A DNA stretch of 64,000 nt from Prevotella sp. (lineage in GTDB: Bacteria > Bacteroidota > Bacteroidia > Bacteroidales > Bacteroidaceae), in assembly GCA_017541365.1 (NCBI GenBank), contig JAFXZF010000009.1, forward strand, positions 83,117 to 147,116, in the 5' to 3' direction. A program made the position numbers and the translations under genes. Below, one piece after another: positions 43,862-53,921 of the stretch. The notes under the pieces were generated by a model. The model saw only the letters and a list, made by a program, of their open reading frames with translations. It did not search any database and was not told the origin of the DNA. How positions within the stretch are numbered: position 1 is the first letter of the stretch; each line of letters begins with the position of its first letter.

Positions 43862-44989
43862 ATGACCTTTACTCTATCATCTTCAGTACTAAGCAACAAG
43901 TTAGGACAACTTGCTAAAGTGATAAATTCAAAGAACTCTCTATCAATCCTGGACAGTTTTTTGTTTGAAATTGCTGACAATCAACTAACATTAACTGCCA
44001 GTGACAATACTAACATGATGAAATTGTTCATTGATTTGAACAGTTGCGACGGACAGGGTTCTTTCTGCATCCCCACACGTATAATGCTTAATGCTGTGAA
44101 GGAGCTAGCAGAGCAGCCTTTGATTTTCGAAGTTAACGAAAATGATAACAGTATTAAGGTAATATACCAAAATGGTTCGTACTCCATTATGGGCCAAAGC
44201 GCCGACGATTATCCAAGCATGCCGCAGATGCCAGAAGGATATACAGAAACGCAATTACCTACAAGTTCTCTAGCAAACAACATCCAACGTACATTATTTG
44301 CCACGGCTAGCGATGAGTTGCGCATGGTAATGAACGGCATATATTTTGACCTCAAGGAAGATAGTATGAACTTAGTGGCAAGTGATGGGCACAAAATGGT
44401 AAGAAACATGCTACTTGCATGCAAGACCGATGTGCCAGCATCTTTCATCCTGCCCAAAAAACCTGCGGGACTGCTGCGCAATGTTCTGTCAACCGACGAC
44501 GAAAGTACAGTAACAATAAAATTCAATAATAATGCTGCAGAGATAGTATTCACCAATGGAATTCTATCATGTCGCCTCATAGAGGGACGCTATCCAAATT
44601 ATGCCTCTGTCATACCTACCGACAATCCAAATATCGTCACTATTGACCGCAAATCTATGCTGAGTGCATTGCGCAGAGTGCAGCAATTTGCCAGCGAAAG
44701 TACGCAACTTGTGAAACTGCGCTTAGAAATGAACAATTTGCAACTCACATCTGAGGACATAGACTTTGCAACCAGTGCTCAAGAAAATGTAATATGTGAA
44801 TATGGTGGTGTACCTATGAGCATAGGTTTCAAGGGTAGTGTACTGGTAGATATACTCAACAACCTGAGTAGCGAAGAAGTAATAATAGAACTTGCAGACC
44901 CAAGCCGAGCAGGTGTAATACGTCCAGCAGAGCAACCCGAAAATGAAGATATACTGATGCTCATCATGCCAATGCTACTTAACGACTGA
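43862..44989 (+). CDS. dnaN: DNA polymerase III beta subunit (sliding clamp)
   Basis: Ring-shaped clamp that tethers DNA polymerase, 375 aa with the normal three-domain length. Recognisable are MTFTLSSSVLSNKLGQLAKVI, the IMGQSADDYPSMP strand of domain 2, DGHKMVRN, RLIEGRYPNYASVIP and the C-terminal LIMPMLLND, which replaces the more common MPMRL ending. It is preceded by its own promoter and followed after 19 bp by a DnaQ-like exonuclease. Confidence 0.96.
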   Translation: MTFTLSSSVLSNKLGQLAKVINSKNSLSILDSFLFEIADNQLTLTASDNTNMMKLFIDLNSCDGQGSFCIPTRIMLNAVKELAEQPLIFEVNENDNSIKVIYQNGSYSIMGQSADDYPSMPQMPEGYTETQLPTSSLANNIQRTLFATASDELRMVMNGIYFDLKEDSMNLVASDGHKMVRNMLLACKTDVPASFILPKKPAGLLRNVLSTDDESTVTIKFNNNAAEIVFTNGILSCRLIEGRYPNYASVIPTDNPNIVTIDRKSMLSALRRVQQFASESTQLVKLRLEMNNLQLTSEDIDFATSAQENVICEYGGVPMSIGFKGSVLVDILNNLSSEEVIIELADPSRAGVIRPAEQPENEDILMLIMPMLLND

Positions 44990-45008
44990 CACCTAACATT
45001 GTTAAGGT

Positions 45009-45860
45009 ATGAAACTGAATCTTACAAAGGCACTAGTGATATTCGACCTTGAGACGACAGGACTTGATATCTCCAAGGATCGTATTATCCAAATAAGCTA
45101 CATCAAGGTATTTCCTGACGGCAGAGAAGAGCGCCACAACTACTTTGTCAACCCTTCTCGCCCTATCCCTACTGAGGTGGTGGAGCTAACTCACATCACT
45201 GACGAAATGGTAAAGGATGCACCGACATTCAAGGAACTTGCCCCTTCTTTGGTGGAGGACTTCAAAGACTGCGACTTCGCAGGTTTCAACTCCAACAACT
45301 TCGACATACCGATGTTAGCAGAGGAGTTTTTGAGAGCAGGAATAGCATACGACTTCAATGCTTGCCGCCTGATAGATGCTTGTTTGATTTTTCGCGCTAT
45401 GGAGCGAAGGAATCTTGCCGCAGCATATAAATTCTACTGCGGACGCAAGATGGAGGAAGACTTCCAAGCTCATCTCGCCAATGAAGACACAGAGGCAACC
45501 TACCGTGTACTAATGGGGCAACTTGACATGTACGAGCCTGGCAAGCAGGAAGAGCCCGAACGCCAATTGCCGAATGACATGGACGCGCTCCACGAGATAT
45601 GTAACAAACGTAAAAATGTGGATTTTGCCGGACGCATCGTTTGGGCTCCAGTGAAGGGGCCTGACGGCAAACCCATTCTGAAGGATGATGGTACGGAACT
45701 CATGCGTGAGGAGTTTTCTTTTGGCAAGTACAAAGGATGTTCCGTGACTGACGTGCTAAGACGTGACCCTGGCTACTATAGTTGGATGCTTAATGGTGAC
45801 TTTTCCCTCAATACCAAGCAGGTTTTGACTCGTATACGTCTTAGAGAGATGCATAGGTAA
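45009..45860 (+). CDS. DnaQ-like 3'-5' exonuclease (DNA polymerase III epsilon family)
   Basis: A 283-aa DEDDh exonuclease. Motif ExoI is VIFDLETTGLD, ExoII FAGFNSNNFDIPMLAEE and ExoIII HLANEDTEATYRVL, with the conserved His and Asp. A C-terminal region (about 225-280) has FSFGKYKGCSVTDVL and PGYYSWML, a small domain also found at the end of exonuclease X-type proteins. It follows dnaN by 19 bp, consistent with a role in replication proofreading or repair. Confidence 0.9.
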   Translation: MKLNLTKALVIFDLETTGLDISKDRIIQISYIKVFPDGREERHNYFVNPSRPIPTEVVELTHITDEMVKDAPTFKELAPSLVEDFKDCDFAGFNSNNFDIPMLAEEFLRAGIAYDFNACRLIDACLIFRAMERRNLAAAYKFYCGRKMEEDFQAHLANEDTEATYRVLMGQLDMYEPGKQEEPERQLPNDMDALHEICNKRKNVDFAGRIVWAPVKGPDGKPILKDDGTELMREEFSFGKYKGCSVTDVLRRDPGYYSWMLNGDFSLNTKQVLTRIRLREMHR

Positions 45861-45896
45861 AACAAAACTGAGTATGACACGAAATAAAATACTATT

Positions 45897-46820
45897 GTGA
45901 AATATCTATTTATAAATATCAAAACACTGCTCATAGCATTGCTGCTATGGGCAGTTGCTATATGTATAGATGCCCAAGAACTTAACGCCAAGATAAGCAT
46001 AAATCACAATCAGGTGCAGGGTACGGAGTCTGCTATATTTGAAGAATTGCAAGAAAAACTACAAGAATGGATAAATGGACAGCAGTGGACTGCGCTGCAC
46101 TTTCAAGAGAATGAACGGATAAGCTGCAACTTCCACATAACAGTGACAGAATACAAGAAAGAACAGGGAACGTGGACATGCACCTGTTTAGTGCAAGCAA
46201 ACCGCCCTGTATATAACTCTGCCTACTCATCAGTGCTCTTCCAATTTCAAGACAAAGAATTTACATTCACCTACAAGCAATTTGACAATCTGACATATAA
46301 TGAGGAGATGATTGACAACCAGCTTACTGCCCTATTTGCCTACTATGCCTATCTCATCATCGGTATGAATCTTGATTCCTTCTCACCAATGGGAGGAGAG
46401 GACATACTTCAACGTTGCCTAAACCTCACCAATAACGCCCAAAACCTTAATTATCCAGGATGGGCTTCATTTGACAAAAACACCAACCGTTTTACCATAA
46501 TCAATGATTATCTGGAAGGCGCACTACAACCTATCAGGCAGTTGCAGTACGACTACTATCGTAAAGGTCTCGATGAAATGGCTAACAACTCAGAACGTGG
46601 ACGCACAGAAATTACCACAGCACTGGAGAATGACCTGAAAGTAGCTCACGAGAATCGTCCTATGAGTCAGTTGCCACAGATATGGACAGACTTCAAGAAA
46701 GACGAGATTGCTAATATATACAAAGGAAAAGGAACCTCAAAGGAAAAAGAGTCGGTTAATGCTCTGTTGTTTAACATCAATGCAGCACAGAATACTGCTT
46801 GGAGTAAGATTTTGGAATAA
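45897..46820 (+). CDS. DUF4835 protein
   Basis: Exported protein of 307 aa found widely in Bacteroidetes, function unknown. A leader (IKTLLIALLLWAVAICIDAQ) is followed by LNAKISINHNQVQGTE, FEELQEKLQEWINGQQW, and FDNLTYNEEMIDNQLTALFAYYAY in part; the C-terminus has GRTEITTALENDL. The start is a GTG at 45897. In many Bacteroidetes this gene stands between coaBC and recN; here recN follows after 6 bp but coaBC is absent, the gap to the exonuclease being only 36 bp. Confidence 0.85.
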   Translation: MKYLFINIKTLLIALLLWAVAICIDAQELNAKISINHNQVQGTESAIFEELQEKLQEWINGQQWTALHFQENERISCNFHITVTEYKKEQGTWTCTCLVQANRPVYNSAYSSVLFQFQDKEFTFTYKQFDNLTYNEEMIDNQLTALFAYYAYLIIGMNLDSFSPMGGEDILQRCLNLTNNAQNLNYPGWASFDKNTNRFTIINDYLEGALQPIRQLQYDYYRKGLDEMANNSERGRTEITTALENDLKVAHENRPMSQLPQIWTDFKKDEIANIYKGKGTSKEKESVNALLFNINAAQNTAWSKILE

Positions 46821-46826
46821 AAGAAA

Positions 46827-48485
46827 ATGCTGAAGCATCTCTACATAAGCAACTACGCACTTATTGATAAACTCGATGTTGATTTCAATGCTGGCTTTTC
46901 TGTCATAACAGGTGAAACTGGTGCTGGCAAGAGCATCATTCTCGGCGCTATCGGCTTGCTGTTAGGTCAGCGTGCCGACTCTAAATCAGTAAAAACAGGA
47001 TGTCAAAAGTGTACCATTGAAGCACAGTTTGATATCTCGCGCTACAACCTGTCATCATGGTTTGAGGACAATGACCTCGACATAGAGGATGGCGAGTGTA
47101 CAATACGCAGAGAGTTGACATCGACAGGCAAGAGCAGGGGATTCATCAATGACACCCCAGTATCTGTGCAGCAGATGAAACGACTTGGCGAGATGATGGT
47201 GGATGTTCACTCACAACATCAGAATCTGTTGCTCAGACAGGAAGACTTTCAACTTACCATTGTTGATATCATTGCCAATAATGATGACCTCCTTAAAGAG
47301 TACGAGAAGGTATTCACCGAATACAACATTCTGACAACAGAAATAGAATGCTTGAAACTATCTCTTGCCGAATCGCGTGAGAAGGAGGATTTACTGCGCT
47401 TTCAACTTAACGAATTGGATGCAGCAAAACTTACTGATGGCGAACAGGAAGAATTAGAACTGGAACAAGAGGTATCAACACACACCGAGGAGATAAAGAG
47501 TGCCCTATACAATGCCGACCACATGTTGTGTGATGAAGGAGCCACGCTTGACTCTCTTAAGCAAGCAACTAACGCTCTGTCTAACGTCTCTCCTTTATAC
47601 AGTAAGATAGAACCGCTGGTAGAACGTCTCGACAGCACATTGATAGAGCTAAAAGATATAGCTGACGAGGTGTCACGAGAGGCTGACAACATAGATTTCA
47701 ATGCTGAAAGACTGGAATATATCCATGAGCGTCTTGACCTCATCTATACCTTACAACGTAAACATCACAAGTCAACCGTAGCAGAGTTGATAGAGGAATA
47801 TGAACGACTGGCAGAAGCTATATCAAATATTGACAATGGCGATGAAGCTATAAAGGAAAAAGAAGAGCAGCGTGAAAAAATTTTGCACAATGTCAACAAA
47901 CTTGCCCAGAAACTTACTGACACACGAAGAAAAGCCGCAGTAATAATTGAGAAAGAAATAAAGCACACACTGGAAGCACTCGGAATGCCTGATGTAGAGT
48001 TTAACATCGAGATAAAGAAAGGCGAACTAAGTGTTAAGGGCCAAGATAATATCTCTTACATGTTTTCTGCCAACAAGGGTATGGCGATGCGACCTGTTGC
48101 ACAAGTAGCATCTGGTGGTGAGATAGCTCGCCTTATGCTTGCACTCAAGGCTCTTGTAAGCGCAACAGTTAAGTTGCCAACAATAATCTTCGACGAAATT
48201 GATACTGGAGTAAGCGGAAAGATTGCTGAGAAGATGGCAGAAATAATGAATGACATGGGCAATGCCGGTCGCCAAGTGATAAGCATCACTCACCTACCCC
48301 AGATTGCTGCCAGAGGCAGTTATCAATACAAGGTGGAGAAGAATAGTACCCAAGAACTCACAACAACCATCATGAGGCAGTTGAACGATGAGGAACGCGT
48401 AGGCGAGATAGCACAAATGCTGAGCGGTTCGGACATTACAGATGCTGCCCTTAAGAATGCTAAGGAATTATTGAAATGGAAATAA
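46827..48485 (+). CDS. recN: DNA repair protein RecN
   Basis: SMC-like ATPase in double-strand-break repair, 552 aa. The N-terminal head has Walker [22 protein letters not shown], the middle third is coiled coil rich in Glu and Leu, and the C-terminal head has the signature [15 protein letters not shown], Walker [14 protein letters not shown] and [14 protein letters not shown]. Length is normal. The last 10 bp overlap engB. Confidence 0.95.
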   Translation: MLKHLYISNYALIDKLDVDFNAGFSVITGETGAGKSIILGAIGLLLGQRADSKSVKTGCQKCTIEAQFDISRYNLSSWFEDNDLDIEDGECTIRRELTSTGKSRGFINDTPVSVQQMKRLGEMMVDVHSQHQNLLLRQEDFQLTIVDIIANNDDLLKEYEKVFTEYNILTTEIECLKLSLAESREKEDLLRFQLNELDAAKLTDGEQEELELEQEVSTHTEEIKSALYNADHMLCDEGATLDSLKQATNALSNVSPLYSKIEPLVERLDSTLIELKDIADEVSREADNIDFNAERLEYIHERLDLIYTLQRKHHKSTVAELIEEYERLAEAISNIDNGDEAIKEKEEQREKILHNVNKLAQKLTDTRRKAAVIIEKEIKHTLEALGMPDVEFNIEIKKGELSVKGQDNISYMFSANKGMAMRPVAQVASGGEIARLMLALKALVSATVKLPTIIFDEIDTGVSGKIAEKMAEIMNDMGNAGRQVISITHLPQIAARGSYQYKVEKNSTQELTTTIMRQLNDEERVGEIAQMLSGSDITDAALKNAKELLKWK

Positions 48486-49099
48486 AGAAGTCGGAGTTCA
48501 CCATAAGCGCCGCAAAACTGTCGCAGTGTCCTAAGGACACCAAGGCGGAGTTTGCTTTCATAGGACGAAGCAACGTGGGCAAATCAAGTTTGATAAACAT
48601 GCTGACAAACCATAAGGGATTGGCAAAAACAAGTGCCACACCTGGTAAGACGTTGCTCATCAACCATTTTCTTGTGAAAACAGACATTGCCAAGGAGGAG
48701 GCAAAGGAGTGGTACATCGTTGACCTGCCTGGTTATGGTTTTGCCAAGCGTTCGAAGAAGGTACAAGATGATATTGAGAAAATGATATCATCATACATAC
48801 TGCAGCGTGAGCAACTCGTCAATGTCTTCCTGCTAATAGACATTCGTCATGACCCACAAAAGATAGACCGTGAATTTATGGACTGGCTTGGTGAAAACGG
48901 TGTGCCTTTCTCCATTGTATTTACTAAAGCCGACAAATTGGGACCTGACAGAGCAAAACAAAATGTCAAGAAATACACAGAGGCACTTCTTGACACATGG
49001 GAGGAGATTCCCACCTATTTCATTACGTCATCGGAAAAGCGACAGGGTAAAGAGGAAATCCTTGGTTATATAGAACAAATCCTTAACGATGACATATAA
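48476..49099 (+). CDS. engB: Ribosome biogenesis GTP-binding protein EngB (YsxC/YihA)
   Basis: GTPase needed for large ribosomal subunit assembly, 207 aa. G1 is [13 protein letters not shown]2 SATPGKT, G3 [10 protein letters not shown]4 TKADKL and G5 TSSEKRQG. The spacing is that of the EngB group. The start overlaps recN. The gene ends 16 bp from the convergent regulator gene. Confidence 0.95.
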   Translation: MEIKKSEFTISAAKLSQCPKDTKAEFAFIGRSNVGKSSLINMLTNHKGLAKTSATPGKTLLINHFLVKTDIAKEEAKEWYIVDLPGYGFAKRSKKVQDDIEKMISSYILQREQLVNVFLLIDIRHDPQKIDREFMDWLGENGVPFSIVFTKADKLGPDRAKQNVKKYTEALLDTWEEIPTYFITSSEKRQGKEEILGYIEQILNDDI

Positions 49100-49115
49100 G
49101 AACTACGTTTTTCTT

Positions 49116-50084
49116 TTACAAATCCACACTACCTATATCAACGAGCCTGTTTACTATCGCGTAAATAGTAAGACCCGCTGTAGAGTGTATTTGTAGTTTG
49201 CGAGCTATATTGCGACGATGTGTTATCACCGTATTTGGTGCGATAAACAGTTTGTCAGCAATTTCCTTGTTTGTAAGTCCCTGTACCACTCCTATCACCA
49301 CATCCTTCTCACGTTCTGACAGTTGCTCACCATTATCACCATTTGACACAACCATACCAGATATGTCGAGTGCCACATCACCTCTTTCCCTTTTTGTTTC
49401 AAGTATTGCTATGGCTGGTTCAAAGAACTTTTCCTCTACATCGGCATGGAAGGCAAGCCACTCTTCGAGGTTGTATATGTCATGTAGCGCAGCTGTCAGC
49501 ATGTTATTGTGCTTACTGTCCGATGGAAGATATTTTATGATAATGCTCTTCAGTTCTTTCAGTTTATCGCCTGTTTTATCATGGTGCTTCGAAAATGTTT
49601 CTATATCATTTACACTTCTGTCAGTACTAACCATCTTGCCATCCAGAAGTCCCTCAACATAGGGAAAGAGTATCTGTTCCTCAAGCTTCATATGATGAGA
49701 TATGAAGCGCGCATACTCATCGTATATCTTCAGTATCAAACGTCCCAGGCCATTTCCCTCATCGAGCGACTCTGTCAGTTCTCTGCGCAGAAATGGCAGT
49801 TGAAATTCCAGATAGTATTCATGTGATGCCCTAAGATATCTTAGCAGTGTTCTTACATCGAGGTTCTCAACATCGTTCTTTGAGTGATAGCCGTTTATCG
49901 TCAGATTAACTACAGCGAGAAAGGTGAATGTATCCACATTACCCTCTTCGCATACCTGTCGCACAGTTTTGTTGCCGAAACCGAGACTTATCCCAAAAGC
50001 TCCGAGACTTTGCAACACGTTATAGTTGTCCCTTATTAGTGACAACATACTGTCTTCAGGTTCATATACCTTCACCTTTTTCAT
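49116..50084 (-). CDS. Hemerythrin-LuxR one-component regulator
   Basis: A 322-aa protein fusing a di-iron domain to a DNA-binding domain. Residues about 20-60 resemble the ScdA/YtfE N-terminal module (SLGFGNKTVRQVCEEGNV, with Cys45). Residues about 80-230 are hemerythrin-like, with candidate ligands H88, H130 or H131, E135, H167 or H168, H213 and E217, spaced nearly as in the iron-centre repair protein YtfE. Residues about 255-315 are a LuxR-type helix-turn-helix (SEREKDVVIGVVQGLTNKEI, NTVITHRRNIARKL). It probably senses NO, oxygen or iron state and regulates transcription; the targets are unknown. It has its own promoter. Confidence 0.87.
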   Translation of the reverse strand: MKKVKVYEPEDSMLSLIRDNYNVLQSLGAFGISLGFGNKTVRQVCEEGNVDTFTFLAVVNLTINGYHSKNDVENLDVRTLLRYLRASHEYYLEFQLPFLRRELTESLDEGNGLGRLILKIYDEYARFISHHMKLEEQILFPYVEGLLDGKMVSTDRSVNDIETFSKHHDKTGDKLKELKSIIIKYLPSDSKHNNMLTAALHDIYNLEEWLAFHADVEEKFFEPAIAILETKRERGDVALDISGMVVSNGDNGEQLSEREKDVVIGVVQGLTNKEIADKLFIAPNTVITHRRNIARKLQIHSTAGLTIYAIVNRLVDIGSVDL

Positions 50085-50106
50085 ATGTTTCTGTATTTTT
50101 GCGCTA

Positions 50107-50136
50107 CAAAGTTAACACAAAACCACGAATTACGCA
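50107..50136 (-). promoter_or_regulatory. Promoter of the hemerythrin-LuxR gene
   Basis: On the minus strand TTG (50136-50134), a 19-bp spacer and TAACTTTG (50114-50107), 22 bp before the start codon. Confidence 0.65.
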
Positions 50137-50157
50137 ATACCTACTTTTAGGTATTCC

Positions 50158-52413
50158 CTATAGTTTCTTGAGTTGAGCAAACTTCACGAGCAACTTCTTC
50201 GTACCTGCATTTTGGAAATCCACAGTTATCTTCAGAGAGTCACCCATTCCCTCCATCTGTTGTACTACACCTATGCCAAATCTACTGTGCACTACCCTAT
50301 CGCCGACACTATATCCGCCACCGCTCTGCACGGTATGCCCACTACTTTGCTCACGAGGTGTCATAGCTCGCATATTTACAGCGAAATGCGTTGAATGCAT
50401 TGGATGTGCCTGATGCATCTGACGTGGTTGCATAGAAGCGAGTCCTCCTCCCCCTTCTACGTTTACAAGTTTGCGGTCTATGTCCCTGAGAAAACGACTG
50501 GGAGCGCCAAACTCCATCTTACCATATCTAAAACGCGACTTACAGTACGTAAGGATGCAGTACCGCTCTGCCCTCGTTATGGCAACATACAGCAACCTAC
50601 GTTCCTCTTCCAACTTACGCTGCGAATCGGTACTTTGCTGACTGGGGAATATGTTTTCCTCCATACCTACTATGTACACACATGGAAACTCCAGTCCCTT
50701 GGCACTGTGTATCGTCATCAGGGTCACCTGTGGCACATCCACCTCCTTGTCTCTGTCACTGAGCAGTGCCACCTCATGCAGGAAGTCGAGCAATCCCGTG
50801 GGGTTACCTTCCTCTCGGGCATCTGTTACAAAGTCATGCATCGAGGCGAGAAACTCCTCCATATTCTCTTGCTTTGAGAGATACTCTGGTTCTTTGCTTG
50901 AGTATAGTTCTTTTGCTATCTCTGACTGCTGCACTATTTCCTTACCCAGTTCATAGGCATCAACTGTAGCAATCTTACTGACAAAACCTTCTATCAGCTC
51001 TCTGAAGATCCTTATCTTACTTGCCACTCCTTTGTTGAAATGCTTTGCGTATGAAGGAGAGTCTATCTCCCTTATCACTTCCCACACTCCTATACCACCT
51101 TCGCGTGCCAATGTGAGGATTTTGTTTACCGTAACATCCCCGATGCCGCGTGTAGGATAGTTCACTATTCTCTTGAATGCCTCCTCATCATTATTATTCG
51201 CCACAAGGCGTAGATATGCTACAATATCCTTTATCTCCTTACGCTGATAGAAGCTCATGCCGCCGTACACTCTGTAGGGCATGCTGTCCTTGAGCATTTG
51301 GTCTTCAAAAGGGCGGCTTTGCGAATTGGTGCGATATAGTATGGCAAAGTCCGAATACGACATACCCTTTTCTCGTATTTTCCTGCGTATGTCACGACAT
51401 ACAAACATTGCCTCTTCCCTATCGCTGCTTAGTTGCGACATTGACAGGTTGTCGCCATCAGCATTCTCGCTATATACGTTCTTGTGTATCTGACGCACGT
51501 TCTTGTGTATCAAGCCATTTGCTGCTTCTACTATCTTTTTTGTCGAACGGTAATTTCTTTCCAACTTAAACAATCGTGCTCCTGCATATTGTTGTTGGAA
51601 ATCGAGTATATTATCTACGTTGGCACCTCGAAAAGCATAGATACTCTGAGCATCGTCACCCACTACGCAGACATGCTTATGGTGTGATGCCAACTGCTGT
51701 ATGATTTGCTGCTGAGCATAGTTAGTATCCTGATACTCATCCACCAAGTAGTATCTGAACCCTTCAGCATACTTCTCCCTGATATCACGATTGTCTCTGA
51801 ATAGCAGGTAGGTATTGTAGAGCAGATCATCAAAATCCATAGCATCTGCCGCCTTGCAGCGCTCACAGTACATAGTGTATATCTTACCCATCATGGGCAT
51901 CTTGGAACTCTCGTCACGCTCCGTGAGTTCCCTGTTCTGTACGTATTCTGCCGGACCTATCAGGCTGTTTTTGGCTCTTGATATACGGTTATGTATCTCT
52001 GCTGCTTTATATACCTTGTCATCGAGTCCGAGTTCCTTTACCAGCGACTTACACAGCGAACGTGAGTCGGCCTCGTCATATATGGTAAAGTTTGCATCAT
52101 AACCTATACGTTCAGCCTCAACCCTCAGTATGCGTGAAAAGACGGAGTGGAAAGTACCCATTCTTAGGTATCGCGCCTCATCGCCTACGAGGCTCATTAT
52201 GCGCTCCTTCATCTCCTTTGCCGCCTTGTTGGTAAAGGTAAGTGCCATTATCTCCCAGGGTTTGTACCCTTGGGTGAGCAGATAGGCTATCTTATATGTC
52301 AGCACACGCGTCTTGCCCGAACCAGCACCAGCTATAACCAGCGACGGGCCGTCAATATACTCCACAGCCTCACGTTGTGAATCATTCAAGTCATCTAAGA
52401 AGTTCATTTCCAT
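50158..52413 (-). CDS. uvrD: UvrD/PcrA-type DNA helicase
   Basis: 3'-5' superfamily 1 helicase in repair and replication, 751 aa. Motif I is VIAGAGSGKTRVLTYKIA, motif II LVDEYQDTNYAQ, III VVGDDAQSIYAFRGA, IV FKLERNYRSTKKI, V TIHSAKGLEFPCVY and VI LLYVAITRAERYC. The C-terminus ends with a Tudor-like segment (YSVGDRVVHSRFGIGVVQQM) as in PcrA. ATG codons at 52413 and 52407 are both possible; the first overlaps mtgA by 10 bp, indicating coupling. Confidence 0.95.
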   Translation of the reverse strand: MEMNFLDDLNDSQREAVEYIDGPSLVIAGAGSGKTRVLTYKIAYLLTQGYKPWEIMALTFTNKAAKEMKERIMSLVGDEARYLRMGTFHSVFSRILRVEAERIGYDANFTIYDEADSRSLCKSLVKELGLDDKVYKAAEIHNRISRAKNSLIGPAEYVQNRELTERDESSKMPMMGKIYTMYCERCKAADAMDFDDLLYNTYLLFRDNRDIREKYAEGFRYYLVDEYQDTNYAQQQIIQQLASHHKHVCVVGDDAQSIYAFRGANVDNILDFQQQYAGARLFKLERNYRSTKKIVEAANGLIHKNVRQIHKNVYSENADGDNLSMSQLSSDREEAMFVCRDIRRKIREKGMSYSDFAILYRTNSQSRPFEDQMLKDSMPYRVYGGMSFYQRKEIKDIVAYLRLVANNNDEEAFKRIVNYPTRGIGDVTVNKILTLAREGGIGVWEVIREIDSPSYAKHFNKGVASKIRIFRELIEGFVSKIATVDAYELGKEIVQQSEIAKELYSSKEPEYLSKQENMEEFLASMHDFVTDAREEGNPTGLLDFLHEVALLSDRDKEVDVPQVTLMTIHSAKGLEFPCVYIVGMEENIFPSQQSTDSQRKLEEERRLLYVAITRAERYCILTYCKSRFRYGKMEFGAPSRFLRDIDRKLVNVEGGGGLASMQPRQMHQAHPMHSTHFAVNMRAMTPREQSSGHTVQSGGGYSVGDRVVHSRFGIGVVQQMEGMGDSLKITVDFQNAGTKKLLVKFAQLKKL

Positions 52414-53045
52414 TTCACGTACTTCATCTGTGCCACTATCCAGCGTTGTCGTTTCCTCATATACTGCGATGGTTCCTTGCTTGAGAACTTCCTCGGATTG
52501 GGCAGTGTGGCGGCTATCAGCGCACAGTCGCGCTTTGTCAGTTCATCTGGCTCCTTGTCAAAATTATATTGCGCTACAGCCTTTACACCATATATGCCGT
52601 CACCCATCTCTATTGAGTTGAGGTACACCTCCATGATGCGCTCCTTACCCCAGACAAACTCTATGAGTACAGTGAAGTACATCTCCAGTCCCTTACGCAC
52701 CCACGATTTCCCCTGCCATAGGAATACATTCTTTGCTGTCTGCTGACTTATGGTGCTTGCACCAAATTTCTTCTTTCCTGCCTTTTTATTTCGCTTTATA
52801 GCCTTCTGTATAGCATCAAAATCAAATCCGTGATGCTCCAAAAACAGTTGGTCTTCACTCGCCATCACCGCCTTGGGCATATCGTCAGGCATACTGTCCA
52901 GTGGCACCCAACTATGATGCATCTTCGGCATATGTCCCTCACCTATCTGTTGTAGGCTGCGTGTCACCATCAGCGGTGTTATCCATACTGGCATAAACTT
53001 ATACCATACTACAGCAAGAATAGTGGAAGCAAAGAATGCCACCAC
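52404..53045 (-). CDS. mtgA: Monofunctional peptidoglycan glycosyltransferase
   Basis: Membrane-bound GT51 enzyme that polymerises lipid II without transpeptidase activity, at least 213 aa. The catalytic Glu is in MASEDQLFLEHHGFD, followed by GASTISQQTAKNVFLWQ, KERIMEVYLNSIEMGDGIYG and CALIAATLPNPRKF. The first conventional start is GTG at 53045, in the middle of the membrane helix. The frame stays open upstream to 53130 and encodes a basic stretch (KLITKIIRWIV) that would complete a normal anchor, so a non-standard start such as ATT, ATC or CTG near 53072-53081 is likely. Confidence 0.9.
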   Translation of the reverse strand: MVAFFASTILAVVWYKFMPVWITPLMVTRSLQQIGEGHMPKMHHSWVPLDSMPDDMPKAVMASEDQLFLEHHGFDFDAIQKAIKRNKKAGKKKFGASTISQQTAKNVFLWQGKSWVRKGLEMYFTVLIEFVWGKERIMEVYLNSIEMGDGIYGVKAVAQYNFDKEPDELTKRDCALIAATLPNPRKFSSKEPSQYMRKRQRWIVAQMKYVKWK

Positions 53046-53128
53046 TATCCATCTTATTATCTTAGTTATCAGTTTGATAATCGTTGTGTATTTTTTTTCT
53101 TCCGCAGTCCTACGCCTTTTGTCGTATC

Positions 53129-53836
53129 TTACTGTGCCTTTGCATTGTTAGCCGCATCTATCATCTCCTGTGAGGCATACATGTAGATTTCTACTCGGCG
53201 GTTCTTCTGTCTGCCCTCTGGGGTATCATTGCTTGCCACAGGATTACTTGAACCATAACCGTTTACATTCTTCATCTGCTTGTATGCCACACCATTCTGC
53301 GTGAGGTAGTTAGCTACACTCTGTGCACGATTTACTGACAGAGGGTTGTTGATGGCATCATTGCCCGTAGAGTCTGTATATCCCTGCACATCGACGCTTA
53401 CATCGCTGTTCTGCTTCATAATGTTGACCAAGCTATTAAGCTCATTCTTGCTCGTCTGGCTGAGTTCAGCCTTGTTGGTAGCAAAGAGAATGCCAGAATT
53501 AAACGTTACCTTCACAGCATCAAGGCCGTTAGTGTCTTTTACTGTTTCTACAGTAGCGTTAGGCAACTGTGCCTCTGCCTGTTTCTTTACCTTATCCATA
53601 CGGTTGCCTATCACTGCACCAGTAGCAGCACCCACAGCGCCACCTATCGCAGCACCTATACCCGTATTGCCGGCTATAGCACCGATTATGGTACCCAGAG
53701 CAGCACCACCACCTGTGCCTATTATGGCACCCTGACCAGTCTTACTCATACCATCCCAAGTCTTACAACTTGAAAGACATACACATACTCCTAATACAAT
53801 AGCAACAAATTTGATACTTTTCATCATATTTTTCAT
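53129..53836 (-). CDS. OmpA-family lipoprotein with glycine zipper
   Basis: Outer-membrane lipoprotein of 235 aa. The leader ends in the lipobox LSSC. Residues about 35-85 form a glycine-zipper stretch (GAIIGTGGGAALGTIIGAI and repeats of GAAIGGAVG) likely to insert in the membrane. The C-terminal OmpA domain (about 100-225) has GILFATNKAEL, VQGYTDSTGNDAIN, LSVNRAQSVANYL and RQKNRRVEIYM, which bind peptidoglycan. It resembles YiaD-type proteins. A promoter is present and a 22-bp repeat array starts 50 bp beyond it. Confidence 0.92.
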   Translation of the reverse strand: MKNMMKSIKFVAIVLGVCVCLSSCKTWDGMSKTGQGAIIGTGGGAALGTIIGAIAGNTGIGAAIGGAVGAATGAVIGNRMDKVKKQAEAQLPNATVETVKDTNGLDAVKVTFNSGILFATNKAELSQTSKNELNSLVNIMKQNSDVSVDVQGYTDSTGNDAINNPLSVNRAQSVANYLTQNGVAYKQMKNVNGYGSSNPVASNDTPEGRQKNRRVEIYMYASQEMIDAANNAKAQ

Positions 53837-53863
53837 TATTTTGGTTTATCGTTTATGTACTTG

Positions 53864-53894
53864 CAAAGGTAGGCATTTATTTTTGTTTCTCCAA
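53864..53894 (-). promoter_or_regulatory. Promoter of the OmpA-family lipoprotein gene
   Basis: On the minus strand TTG (53894-53892), a 20-bp spacer and TACCTTTG (53871-53864), 28 bp before the start codon. Confidence 0.7.
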
Positions 53895-53921
53895 GCAAAA
53901 AGGCAAAAAAAATCTATCGTC

